Part shown: piece by piece, positions 1-8,328 of the stretch | Layout of the letters: the number at the start of each line of letters is the position of its first letter | How positions within the stretch are numbered: the first letter of the stretch is position 1 | Assembly (NCBI GenBank): GCA_944321845.1 | Contig: CALUMT010000022.1 | Location: forward strand, 1 to 44,514 | Direction of reading: 5' to 3' | DNA: 44,514 bases | From: an uncultured Butyricimonas sp. | GTDB lineage: Bacteria; Bacteroidota; Bacteroidia; Bacteroidales; Marinifilaceae | The notes under the pieces: model-generated | What the model was told of the DNA's origin: nothing | The model's input: the letters and a program-made list of their open reading frames with translations, nothing else | Databases searched by the model: none | Program-made: the position numbers and the translations under genes

Positions 1-61
1 TCCTGTTCAGAAAAGCGGTTAATTGAGAGAATACGTATTTGTCTTGGAACATAGCAGCCAT
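1..61 (-). CDS. IS4-family (DUF4372) transposase, N-terminal fragment cut by window edge
   Basis: Read leftwards from an ATG at 61 (or an internal ATG at 52), this frame stays open to the window edge and begins MAAMFQDKYVFSQLTAFLNR. From memory, this matches the conserved start of Bacteroidota IS4-type transposases carrying the DUF4372 N-terminal domain (F-x-x-K-Y-V-F-x-Q-L). Such enzymes cut and paste their own insertion sequence. Only about 20 codons are visible, so whether the rest is intact cannot be judged. Transcription would head out of the window, away from the SusCD locus. The family call rests on a short stretch. Confidence 0.68.
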   Translation of the reverse strand, partial: MAAMFQDKYVFSQLTAFLNR

Positions 62-178
62 TTGTATTAGACTGCAAAGTTGCAAAATCAAGTCCGTTTC
101 ATTTCAAAAAACCGTGTAATTGACTATATTTCAATAGTTTCAAAGAACTATTTATCCACTTTTACGGGACAGTAGTGA
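1..178 (-). mobile_element. Left-truncated IS4-like insertion sequence, end near 165-178
   Basis: The transposase start at 61 is preceded by about 110 bases of A/T-rich noncoding sequence, then TTACGGGACAGTAGTG at about 162-177. That kind of sequence is plausible as the IS terminus. The matching terminal repeat and target duplication lie outside the window, so the boundary is approximate. Confidence 0.42.
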
Positions 179-268
179 GTTAACATCCAAAATTTCTAAT
201 TACCTGTTCTTTTTACACGTGCCACCCTCTAATGCCTTGCACGAAGGCGATAATCCGCATATTTTTAA

Positions 269-448
269 GGGTATACCAAAACCATGTTTTCTACTCCCTC
301 CCCCCTTCGGGGTACTCCCCCTAATCTAGGGGGGAGAGTTCTGTAGGATTCGTAAACACTTTACGTTGTGTCCATTAACTTCTCCCATAGATTAGGGGAG
401 GTGAACGCGAAGCGGACGGAGGAGTAGAATTTTAATTCTGGCATACCC
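269..448. repeat. ~180-bp imperfect inverted-repeat element (MITE-like or giant hairpin)
   Basis: The left arm (269-340) is an imperfect reverse complement of the right arm (378-448). The ends read GGGTATACCA and TGGCATACCC. Inside the arms, CTACTCC, CCCCTAATCTA and GGGAGA blocks pair with GGAGTAG, TAGATTAGGGG and TCTCCC. About 37 bases separate the arms. No ORF is inside it. It lies directly after the 3' end of the minus-strand lipoprotein gene (stop at 459), so it could act as an RNA hairpin ending that operon, or be a non-autonomous mobile repeat. Together with the IS end it fills the gap before the first complete gene. Confidence 0.65.
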
Positions 449-458
449 CTCCTGCACG

Positions 459-1337
459 CTACTCGAAAGTTTTGTCCCCGATTTTCTGCAAATCGAAGCC
501 ATAAGTCTCTTGCAGCCAATTTCTCAGCAAATCGTATTTCTTCTTCACCAACGGCCATTTCAAGTCCTCTGCCCAATCTTCCGAGCTTCTTAATACCATA
601 CCGATGATATAAGACTTCAAATCACTCTCCTTCTCTATCTCCCCGGTATAATAATCTGCAAATGTGTACCATTTGGATGGATCACTACCAAAATAATACT
701 GTTCCACGAATCCCCTTGCCCGCGAGTAATTCGCCGATTCCGGGTCCGTGTCCGCCGCCGAAGTATAAGAACTTATCTCGAAAAACTCTTCCGGAATATC
801 GAGTATGTCCATATAATTCGCCCAAAGATTGGCCTGTAAATCCTGCATAAACGTTAACTTTTCCTCTCCCGTGAATTCCCGCAACTCGTTACGACAATAA
901 CCTATCCCAACACAAGACGACCCCACAAAACAACGATATTCATATTCATATCCATAATAAGCGTCCGGAAAAGATTTAGCCAGCATGATTTTCAAGGGCA
1001 GGTATTTTTGCTTGAACTCGTCCGAATAAAAATCAAACCAAATCTCGTCCAAGAAATCCAGCATGTCCCCCACGTATTGGGGATCCGGCAATTCAAAATC
1101 AAAAATATTCACAAAATCATTCAATTCATAGCGAATATCCAAATACGTGTAATCGTACAAAATATACCGATTATACTGTTCATAGAAAGCCACGATACGG
1201 TCGTCCGCGTCCGACTTACCTTGCGGCAACACGTACTCGTCCTCCCAGGGTTCCACGTAACCAATCTCGTTATCGTCCGAGCAAGCCATCAGGCCGCAAG
1301 CCCATAAGGCGCATAAATAAATTCCTATCTTTTTCAT
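459..1337 (-). CDS. Lipoprotein of a SusCD locus, resembles putative zinc metallopeptidase lipoproteins but lacks HExxH
   Basis: A 292-residue protein with a lipoprotein signal (hydrophobic residues 4-18, lipobox G-L-M-A-C, Cys19), so it is probably anchored in the outer membrane or periplasm. It follows susD by 23 bp and is the last gene of the SusCD operon. After the signal comes an acidic linker, then a segment with an F-Y-E-Q-Y-N-R-Y-I-L-Y-D-Y pattern. This resembles the opening of the 'putative zinc-binding metallopeptidase' lipoproteins (Peptidase_Mx1-like) often coded next to SusCD pairs. No HExxH motif occurs anywhere; the helix where it would be expected (around LTFMQDLQANLWANY) has no His. 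It may be a non-catalytic ligand-binding relative, or an unrelated surface lipoprotein. The family link is inference from context and pattern. Confidence 0.6.
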   Translation of the reverse strand: MKKIGIYLCALWACGLMACSDDNEIGYVEPWEDEYVLPQGKSDADDRIVAFYEQYNRYILYDYTYLDIRYELNDFVNIFDFELPDPQYVGDMLDFLDEIWFDFYSDEFKQKYLPLKIMLAKSFPDAYYGYEYEYRCFVGSSCVGIGYCRNELREFTGEEKLTFMQDLQANLWANYMDILDIPEEFFEISSYTSAADTDPESANYSRARGFVEQYYFGSDPSKWYTFADYYTGEIEKESDLKSYIIGMVLRSSEDWAEDLKWPLVKKKYDLLRNWLQETYGFDLQKIGDKTFE

Positions 1338-1360
1338 AACATTCTCCTCTTTTTACTGGT

Positions 1361-2734
1361 TTATTGAATGGGAGCACCAACCCGTAGCGGTGCCTCTGCC
1401 GAGGGGTTTTGCTCCAGGCTGTTATTGTTTTCCATGGCGCTCGTCGGGAAGGGCAAAGTGTAGAACGGGTCTTTTTCCTCCAGCGTGTAGCGCAATAACG
1501 GTGCCCCAAGTCGTGTCCGGAAATCCCGCGTGATTTTCGGCATCCCGTACCGCCGCAGGTCAAACCAGCGGTATCCCTCGAAACAGAATTCCTTGCGCCG
1601 CTCGTTCCGGATTTCCGTCAACAACGTCTCCTCGTCCGCAATGTCCACGTCCGTGTAATTCGCTATCCGGTGCCGACGCAACTCGTTCAAATCCTCCAGC
1701 GCACCCGTCAAATCCTGCGCATCGGCCAACACCCTCGCCTCGGCACGATTTAAATAAGCCTCCGCCGAACGGATATACACCACTGGATCATACCCATTAT
1801 CATTTGGAAATTTTGAATCTATTCGCTTCAGGCGCCAATCACTTTCATCAAATAGCGCAAGAAACTCCGTTGTTGGATCCATACTATAGGAAGGGTAAAA
1901 TACGGTTCCGAATAAACATTCTACTTCCGACATATCGTACGTGAAATTAATAACATATGACAAATCCGGCATCGTGTTATAGTCGAACAAACCTTCCGTG
2001 GAGGCAATCGCCCGGGTCGCCGCCTCCACCGCCTTGTCCCACTCCTCCATAAAGAGATACACCCGCGACAACAGGATATCCGTAGCCGTGCTGTTCATCA
2101 GGTAATCACCCCTCGTCTTAGGATATTTGTTGAGCACGGCCGAGGCCGTTTCCAGGTCTTCCACGATTTGCTCGTACACCTCCCCCACCGTGGCCCGTGC
2201 TAACCCACCTTCCACGTAGGGCACGTTCAATTTCAACACCACGCCAAGGGCATCCTTATTGTAATTATACGGCTCCCCGTACGTGTTCACCAGCATGAAA
2301 TAATGATACGCCCGCATGGCCAAGGTCTGCGCCTTTACTGTTTCTATCTCCTCCACGCTCCCCTTTGCGCCATCTATTTCATCCAGAATAGCGTTCATCC
2401 CCATGATGTCTTGATACGTCGCCTCGTAATTATTCACTAGGGTATTCGCCCTTTCCCAGATGTCCGGTTGCCACGTGAGGCTTCCCGTCAAATTCACGGC
2501 TTCATAATCATCTTCATCTTGAGAAAAAAAATACTCGTCCATCACCACATCATCATCCAGTATATAAATGACAGGCGAGAAGGGAGTAGCCTGATAATGC
2601 AACAAGATTTCTCGGAAATCCGTTACTGACGTAGGGATTACCTCGTCCTGCGATTTCTCCTCCAGGAAATCATCGCACGCCATTCCCAAAACGGAAACAA
2701 ACATTGCCATCATGATTAATCTAAAGTATCTCAT
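1361..2734 (-). CDS. SusD/RagB-family outer-membrane nutrient-binding lipoprotein
   Basis: A 457-residue SusD-like protein. The signal peptide ends in V-L-G-M-A-C with the lipidated Cys at 20, followed by DDFLEEKSQDEV, the usual start of mature SusD homologues. A TPR-like helical scaffold follows (around 120-260), and the C-terminal half has the familiar A-E-A-Y-L-N-R-A-E-A stretch and E-x-R-R-K-E-F-C-F-E-G-x-R-W-F-D-L-R-R-Y motif of RagB/SusD proteins. It sits on the cell surface as the lid of the SusC transporter and captures ligand. The gene begins 19 bp after susC on the same strand and is surely cotranscribed. No glycosidase is nearby, so the ligand cannot be assigned. Confidence 0.95.
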   Translation of the reverse strand: MRYFRLIMMAMFVSVLGMACDDFLEEKSQDEVIPTSVTDFREILLHYQATPFSPVIYILDDDVVMDEYFFSQDEDDYEAVNLTGSLTWQPDIWERANTLVNNYEATYQDIMGMNAILDEIDGAKGSVEEIETVKAQTLAMRAYHYFMLVNTYGEPYNYNKDALGVVLKLNVPYVEGGLARATVGEVYEQIVEDLETASAVLNKYPKTRGDYLMNSTATDILLSRVYLFMEEWDKAVEAATRAIASTEGLFDYNTMPDLSYVINFTYDMSEVECLFGTVFYPSYSMDPTTEFLALFDESDWRLKRIDSKFPNDNGYDPVVYIRSAEAYLNRAEARVLADAQDLTGALEDLNELRRHRIANYTDVDIADEETLLTEIRNERRKEFCFEGYRWFDLRRYGMPKITRDFRTRLGAPLLRYTLEEKDPFYTLPFPTSAMENNNSLEQNPSAEAPLRVGAPIQ

Positions 2735-2753
2735 ATTTCTCCTCTCTTTTATA

Positions 2754-5700
2754 TTAGAACATCAATTGTATGGAAAATGAGGTAGTCCGCCGCGTGGGCC
2801 AATTACCCGTCTCCGGGTCCAACCCCTCCCATTTTTTGTCCGACACCCACATGAAGGGGTTCGTCATGCTCATATTCACGCTCAAGTAACCTATTCCCAA
2901 GCGTTCCACCCATTTCCTGTCGAAATCGTAACTCAACGACAAAGAACGGCAACGGATGAAATCCGTGTTTGCCACCCGGACGTTCGATAGATTATATAAT
3001 TCATACCGATCCTTGTACGAGGCGGCGATATTCTCATTGGAAATAGCCGGAATCCTGGCATTCTCGTACCCTGTTCCCGGGATGGAGGGAATGTCCGTCA
3101 CGTCACCCGGTTGTCTCCACCGGTTCTTCAACTTCGTGGACACGTTTTGCTCCACCCGGATAAAACCATTTTGCCCATTGTCCATATTGAAAATATCGGG
3201 CAAACGATCATGCCCACCCCACTGCACGGCGAATAAGGCGTAAAGGCTGATATTCCGCCACTTGAACATCGTGTTCAACCCGCCCGAGAAATCCGGCGTA
3301 ATTTTCCCGCTCTCCTCCATGAGATCCGTGATGTCATCCACGCTTTCTGCACTTGAAAAGCCGGATCCATATTGAGTAATATTCTTGAACACCGGCTGCC
3401 CGTATTCCTCCTCCAAGCCCGTGAACACGTAAGAATAGAACGTCGAAAACGGGCGCCCCTTAATGATAGCCGAGCCACTCGTGTAGTCGCTCAGGAGATT
3501 CGCCCGCTTCGTCTCCACGCTGTTATTCGTCACCGACGTGTTCAATGACAACTGCCACGTGAAATCACCCGCCTGTACCGGTACCACGTTAATCACGAAG
3601 TCGTATCCGTTATTCTTCATTACCGTGCTTCCTACGATGCCGTTCCCGTTTCCGTTCTCTAAGGGAATGGCCCTAGAGGAAAGCACCTTACTTGTCTTCC
3701 GGAAATAATTGAACGTGAAATTCAACCGGCCGTTCAGCAATGACCCGTCCACGCCCACGTTCCACGTCTTTGTCTTTTCCCAACCCAAATCCGGGTATGG
3801 AACGGACACTATCTGTTGCGAATTGATATTGTTGTAATAACGTTCATTTGTGAACGAGGTAATCAACTCCGGCGACACCGTGCTCACGGCATTCCCCTGG
3901 TAACCGTAGGAAGCGTAAATGTCCATGTTGTTCGCCCACCATTTTCCCCGGGCAAAAGGCTCGTTACACAACCGCCACTTCAATCCCACCGACCACGTCG
4001 GCTGGAAGCGCTTGTTCTTGTCCTGACCGAAACGGTTGGAAGCATCCACCCGACCGCTCACGTTCAGCACGTAACGGTCATCGTACGTGTACACCGCCAT
4101 CCCGTACTCGCTCATCTTGTTCTCCACCCGGTTCAGCACCGTGTGAGAACCCTGCGCGTAAGTCGGGTTATCATAATATTGAGGAGATGAACGATCCTCG
4201 TATTGTAACGGCGGCATGGAGAACGTTTCACCCCGGTCCGGCAAGTAGCCATACTGGGTATCCGACTCGCCCTCCGTTTTTGTCGAACTCGTCTCCACAC
4301 CTAATTGCAAGGTCATCCGGTGCTTCTCCCCGAACATCTTGTCGTACACCAAACTATTCCTCACCGTAATAGAGGTTGTGTTCGTCAAATCCGTCTCCAG
4401 TAACCCGCCACTGGGCAACTGCGACCAGTCAATCTCCTCGTCGCTCACCGTGTACTCCCCGTACTCGTATCCGCGAATCTGGGTGATGTAATTCGAACGC
4501 TCCGTGGCCCACTGTTTCGTGTCCGCCGAGGAAGATGTATAAGCAAACAATCCTTGATATCTTAATCCCGGCAGAAGTTCCAGTTGCAAATCTATTGTCG
4601 CCCCCCACGACCGGGTCTTGTTCTTGCTGCCCGTGTTCTCCCGCTCGTTAATAATGTTATACTTGTACGTGTATTTGAGAAAATTACTATTATACTGACC
4701 TCCCTTATCATGATAATAAAGCGACCCGTCCTCGTTGTAACAAGGGATCGCCCGCGACGTTTCATATGCATAAGTAAAGGGATCCACCTCGTAAGCGAAA
4801 CCTTCCACTTGCCGGATACTACCGTTCAGCGACAAGTTCAATGTTAACCGGTCCCACAAGTTGATTGTCGTGTTCGATACCGCCGTGAACTGTGTCATCC
4901 CGTTACCCTTCGCCTCGCCGTTCTCCTGCGAGAAGCCGAAGGACGTACGGTTCTGTATCTTCTCCGAACCTCCACTAATGCTCACGTTATGCGAGTGATT
5001 GAAAGAGTTCCGGAACAGGATCTTGAACCAGTCCGTGTTCTGCCGGGCCATCTTTTCATATTCCTCCCGCAAATCCGCTATCGTCGCCTCGTTGTTCCGG
5101 TAACGTTGCAGCAAGGCATCGAATCCTATCGCCAATTGCGAGTAATTCCCTGAAATATATCTTTTCTCCTCGTATATTTCCTTCGACAACTGCATCCGCT
5201 CCGCCGAGTTCATCAAATCGTACAAGCGATACTTCGGCCGCTGCCCTATCGAGAAATCACCCGAGTAACTCACCTGCACCCTCCCCACCTGCGCCTTCTT
5301 CGTCGTGATGACGATCACCCCGTTCGCCGCCTGCGAACCGTAAATCGCCGTTGCAGAGGCATCTTTTAATACAGTAATACTCTCTATATCATTCGGATTC
5401 AGCCATGAAATGGCGTTACCTGCCAGTTCCTTGATATCATCCGCATCCACCGAGAACTTTGTGTTCTCGTCCGAGTTGAACGGCTGCGGGTCCCGCTGAA
5501 TCACGCCATCCACCACCCACACCGGCTCTTGGCTACCTAACAATGTCGACGTACCCCGCACCCGTATCTTCGGCGACGCCCCCACCAGACCCGTCCGGTT
5601 CATCACCAACATACCAGGTATTACTCCCTGTAACATTTGATCGATTGTCGACACACCTGCTACCATAATATCTTCTGCTCGAACCGTAGTCGAAGCCCCC

Positions 5701-6377
5701 GTGTAATTTCCTTTAGCAACATTACCATATCCTGTCACGACAACCTCATCTACTTCCAATACATCACTTTCCATCACCACGTTGATTGTATCCCGCCCAA
5801 CATATTTTACTTCTTGACTTTTCATCCCGACGAAAGTAAACAACAAGGTAAATTCCTTCATATTGGGCAACGTCAGTTTATACTGCCCATTCACGTCTGT
5901 CACCGTACCGAGCGAAATACCTTTAACCTGCACGGTCACTCCCGGAATCGATTGCTTTTTCTTGTCCGTAACTTTCCCCGTTACCGTAACAGACTTTTCT
6001 TCATTTCCTTTTACAATCGTTTTCTGAATCACGATAATATCCCCCTCAAACTTGTACGTCAAGCCGGTATTGGCCAAGACACGCTGCAACACGTCCTTCA
6101 CCATCTCGTCTTTCGCCTGAACACAGAACACGCCCAAATCGCTGGTCAATTCCGTGTTGTAAACAAAAGACAAGGAGGTCTGTTTCTGGATTTCCCCGAA
6201 AAGCGTTTTCAAGGACACATCCTTCAAGTCCAAATTTATCCTCTCCTGCTGAGCATGGGTGGAAGCCACCACGGAAAAAGAGAATAAAAACGTGAATAAC
6301 ACACATAATTTCATAACAAGACTTTTTTTTCGCACCCAACACCTTATTCGGCAAGGATCTTTTGAGTTTTTATTCAT
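2754..6377 (-). CDS. SusC/RagA TonB-linked outer-membrane transporter with N-terminal STN signalling domain
   Basis: A 1207-residue receptor. Order of parts: signal peptide ending near residue 42 (T-H-A-Q), STN (secretin/TonB short N-terminal) domain about 47-118, carboxypeptidase-regulatory-like beta-sandwich about 130-205, V-V-V-T-G-Y-G plug entry near 213, plug to about 345 with the A-T-A-I-Y-G-S-Q-A-A-N-G-V motif, then the 22-strand barrel to the C-terminal Phe. STN domains let such receptors contact an inner-membrane FecR protein, fitting the fecR and sigma genes just upstream. With SusD it forms a TonB-driven importer. The start at 6377 gives a long pre-signal N-terminus; an internal Met at residue 22 (MKLCVLFTF) is a credible alternative. 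Confidence 0.95.
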   Translation of the reverse strand: MNKNSKDPCRIRCWVRKKSLVMKLCVLFTFLFSFSVVASTHAQQERINLDLKDVSLKTLFGEIQKQTSLSFVYNTELTSDLGVFCVQAKDEMVKDVLQRVLANTGLTYKFEGDIIVIQKTIVKGNEEKSVTVTGKVTDKKKQSIPGVTVQVKGISLGTVTDVNGQYKLTLPNMKEFTLLFTFVGMKSQEVKYVGRDTINVVMESDVLEVDEVVVTGYGNVAKGNYTGASTTVRAEDIMVAGVSTIDQMLQGVIPGMLVMNRTGLVGASPKIRVRGTSTLLGSQEPVWVVDGVIQRDPQPFNSDENTKFSVDADDIKELAGNAISWLNPNDIESITVLKDASATAIYGSQAANGVIVITTKKAQVGRVQVSYSGDFSIGQRPKYRLYDLMNSAERMQLSKEIYEEKRYISGNYSQLAIGFDALLQRYRNNEATIADLREEYEKMARQNTDWFKILFRNSFNHSHNVSISGGSEKIQNRTSFGFSQENGEAKGNGMTQFTAVSNTTINLWDRLTLNLSLNGSIRQVEGFAYEVDPFTYAYETSRAIPCYNEDGSLYYHDKGGQYNSNFLKYTYKYNIINERENTGSKNKTRSWGATIDLQLELLPGLRYQGLFAYTSSSADTKQWATERSNYITQIRGYEYGEYTVSDEEIDWSQLPSGGLLETDLTNTTSITVRNSLVYDKMFGEKHRMTLQLGVETSSTKTEGESDTQYGYLPDRGETFSMPPLQYEDRSSPQYYDNPTYAQGSHTVLNRVENKMSEYGMAVYTYDDRYVLNVSGRVDASNRFGQDKNKRFQPTWSVGLKWRLCNEPFARGKWWANNMDIYASYGYQGNAVSTVSPELITSFTNERYYNNINSQQIVSVPYPDLGWEKTKTWNVGVDGSLLNGRLNFTFNYFRKTSKVLSSRAIPLENGNGNGIVGSTVMKNNGYDFVINVVPVQAGDFTWQLSLNTSVTNNSVETKRANLLSDYTSGSAIIKGRPFSTFYSYVFTGLEEEYGQPVFKNITQYGSGFSSAESVDDITDLMEESGKITPDFSGGLNTMFKWRNISLYALFAVQWGGHDRLPDIFNMDNGQNGFIRVEQNVSTKLKNRWRQPGDVTDIPSIPGTGYENARIPAISNENIAASYKDRYELYNLSNVRVANTDFIRCRSLSLSYDFDRKWVERLGIGYLSVNMSMTNPFMWVSDKKWEGLDPETGNWPTRRTTSFSIQLMF

Positions 6378-6400
6378 ACCTTTGTTTTATATTAATACTG

Positions 6401-6472
6401 GGATAAATATGCTGGAACATATTTATCCGAATTATTTCAAGTTGTAACGGGAAGTGCTGGAACACTTTCCGT
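6401..6472. other. Twin hairpins with identical apical loops between fecR and susC
   Basis: Two stem-loops lie in the 98-bp gap. The first has 11 perfect pairs (GGATAAATATG 401-411 with CATATTTATCC 418-428). The second has 10 pairs with one G-T (ACGGGAAGTG 447-456 with CACTTTCCGT 463-472). Both enclose exactly the same loop, CTGGAA on the plus strand (TTCCAG in the operon mRNA). No T-run follows on the operon strand; the T-run at 473-477 is on the plus strand. They look like mRNA processing or stability elements rather than an operon terminator. Confidence 0.6.
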
Positions 6473-6475
6473 TTT

Positions 6476-7645
6476 TTATTTCATCACGCTGATCGTTCTT
6501 CCTTTCACGCTGAATTTCACGTTTACCGCACTCTCGATAGCCTTCAATATCGTGGTGATTTGATCGTATCGCTTCAAATGCCCCGTGAAATGCAAGTTCT
6601 TCAAGTCATTGTTCACGTAAAACACCTCCACGTCATACCAGCGGGCAAGCGTGTTCATGATTTCTTCCAGGGACTCCTCGTCAAAAGCAAAGAAGCCGGC
6701 TTTCCAGGCCACGAAACTTTCCGGATTCACGTCTTTTACTTCCACGGACAAATCTTTCCTGTTAAATTCTGCCATTTGCGAGGGTTTCAACCGGTATTCT
6801 TCCTGTTTACCCTTCACGGAGATTCCCACGGAACCTTCCAACAACACGGTCTGTACCCCCGTTTCCTTAAAGGTATTCACGTTAAATTCCGTACCGTACA
6901 CACGAATCCGCATATCATCAACCACCACGTGGAAAGGACGTTCCCTGTCTTTAGCCACCTCGAAATAGCCCTCCCCAGAAAAATAGACTATCCGCTCCCG
7001 TTCATTGAATTGTACCGGGTATCTCAACTCTGACGCAGAATTCAAGTACACCACCGTTCCATCTGACAAAATCACCGAATATTCACCACCACGTGAAGTC
7101 TTCAAGGTATTGAAACGATTCTCATCCCCACCGTTCCCGGATAATGTATCCTGCTGCTCGTAAATAATCCCATCATTGGTATTCCGAACTTGCATACTTC
7201 CCTCCGTGCTTACCGTTTCCTCCGTTTTTCCGTCCAGTCTGATTTCCTCTCCCGTGGACAACTTCAGCGTTGCTTTCATCTCCCCGGGCTGAATTGACTC
7301 GGCCACCACCATTGGCTGTTTACTCTCATCCTTGCCTGTCCAGAACCACGTCACCAATCCGATCACCAGGCACACCGCTGCGGCATACCCTATCCATTGC
7401 CGGAAATAAACACGGCGACCTTTTATCCTTCTCTCGAACCGGGTGAAGGCAGCCTTTTCATCAATTTTCCGGTAACGGGCGTAACGCTCTTTCCAGGCAT
7501 CATCCCCACTTACCTTTTGGAAAAAAGCCCTGTTCGCATCCGACATTTCCACCCATCCCATCAACCGATCCATCTCCTCCCGGGATATTTCTCCCACCAT
7601 ATACAGTGAAATCAATCGGGTTATCTCGTACTTTTCCTTATCCAT
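6476..7645 (-). CDS. FecR-family anti-sigma factor (transmembrane regulator)
   Basis: A 389-residue single-pass inner-membrane protein. The cytoplasmic N-terminus (1-80) should bind the sigma factor. A membrane segment lies at about 84-103. The periplasmic FecR domain follows (about 181-262, with L-S-D-G-T-V-V-Y-L-N-S-A-S and G-x-x-F-x-V motifs), then a C-terminal DUF4974-like domain (about 310-389) proposed to contact the STN domain of the receptor. It lies between the sigma gene and susC, the standard layout for signalling from a loaded transporter through FecR to an ECF sigma factor. The start follows the sigma gene by 92 bp. Family assignment is secure; the ligand is unknown. Confidence 0.94.
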   Translation of the reverse strand: MDKEKYEITRLISLYMVGEISREEMDRLMGWVEMSDANRAFFQKVSGDDAWKERYARYRKIDEKAAFTRFERRIKGRRVYFRQWIGYAAAVCLVIGLVTWFWTGKDESKQPMVVAESIQPGEMKATLKLSTGEEIRLDGKTEETVSTEGSMQVRNTNDGIIYEQQDTLSGNGGDENRFNTLKTSRGGEYSVILSDGTVVYLNSASELRYPVQFNERERIVYFSGEGYFEVAKDRERPFHVVVDDMRIRVYGTEFNVNTFKETGVQTVLLEGSVGISVKGKQEEYRLKPSQMAEFNRKDLSVEVKDVNPESFVAWKAGFFAFDEESLEEIMNTLARWYDVEVFYVNNDLKNLHFTGHLKRYDQITTILKAIESAVNVKFSVKGRTISVMK

Positions 7646-7737
7646 AAATCAGTCTTTTATTATTGCCTTTACACCATAAAGACAACATCACCCCGGAATC
7701 GAGGTACAAGGAAAACAAAAAAATTACAAGAAATTTT

Positions 7738-8307
7738 TCAACACATCTTTTCCCAAGGAAGTATTTCCATCGCCAACAGCACGAAATACATCCCTCCCAA
7801 GCGTTCGCGTAAGTAACTCATGGCCCGCTTTTTCTGTGTCTTCACCGTCTGCACCGACAAGTTCAACAAATCAGCAATCTCCTCATTCCCCTTTCCTTGT
7901 AAATGCAAATCAAAAATTTCCCTGCAGCGGGGCGGTAATTCATCAATCACGGCAAACAGAAGGCGATACAATTCCTCCTCCATGATCTTAAAATCGATAC
8001 TTTCCTCCTGCTCGTCACCAAGAGAATCGATATATCGCTGCTCCACATCCTGATGTTTCAGGTAATTCAAGCACGCGTTACGTACCGACGTGTAAAGAAA
8101 AGTTTTAAAACTGGTATAGGTAGCGTATGCCGTTTCACGTTCCCAGATCGCCACAAACAAATCCTGCACGATATCTTCCGCCACATCCTGCCGTTTCACG
8201 AAATCCATGGCATAAAGCACCAGGGTGTTGTAGAACTCCCCGAACAAGCGCTTGAAAGCCGCCATGTCCTTCGCGTTAATCTGTCGCAGAAATTCTTCCT
8301 CCTTCAT
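7738..8307 (-). CDS. ECF-type RNA polymerase sigma-70 factor
   Basis: A 189-residue sigma factor with region 2 at about 20-85 (Y-A-M-D-F-V-K-R-Q-D-V-A-E-D-I-V-Q-D-L-F core-binding helix) and region 4 at about 125-178 (L-P-P-R-C-R-E-I-F followed by a G-N-E-E-I-A-D-L-L-N-L-S-V-Q-T-V-K-T helix-turn-helix). It has no region 1 or 3, as in extracytoplasmic-function sigma factors. Its product should direct polymerase to the SusCD promoter when released by the FecR protein coded next. It starts only 21 bp after the rex stop codon with no clear terminator or TAnnTTTG promoter between, so read-through from rex is likely. Confidence 0.94.
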   Translation of the reverse strand: MKEEEFLRQINAKDMAAFKRLFGEFYNTLVLYAMDFVKRQDVAEDIVQDLFVAIWERETAYATYTSFKTFLYTSVRNACLNYLKHQDVEQRYIDSLGDEQEESIDFKIMEEELYRLLFAVIDELPPRCREIFDLHLQGKGNEEIADLLNLSVQTVKTQKKRAMSYLRERLGGMYFVLLAMEILPWEKMC

Positions 8308-8316
8308 ACCGGCATT

Positions 8317-8328
8317 CTTTAATTAAAG
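8317..8328. promoter_or_regulatory. 12-bp perfect palindrome between rex and the sigma gene
   Basis: CTTTAATTAAAG lies immediately after the rex stop codon and 9 bases before the sigma gene start. It is a perfect palindrome but A/T-rich, so it could be chance, a protein site, or part of the sigma gene's ribosome entry region. Confidence 0.25.

Noticed and set aside
3816-4190. Long opposite-strand ORFs inside susC, pnp and the TonB receptor
   Set aside because: They are mirror frames of well supported coding sequences, with no start signals or recognisable products.
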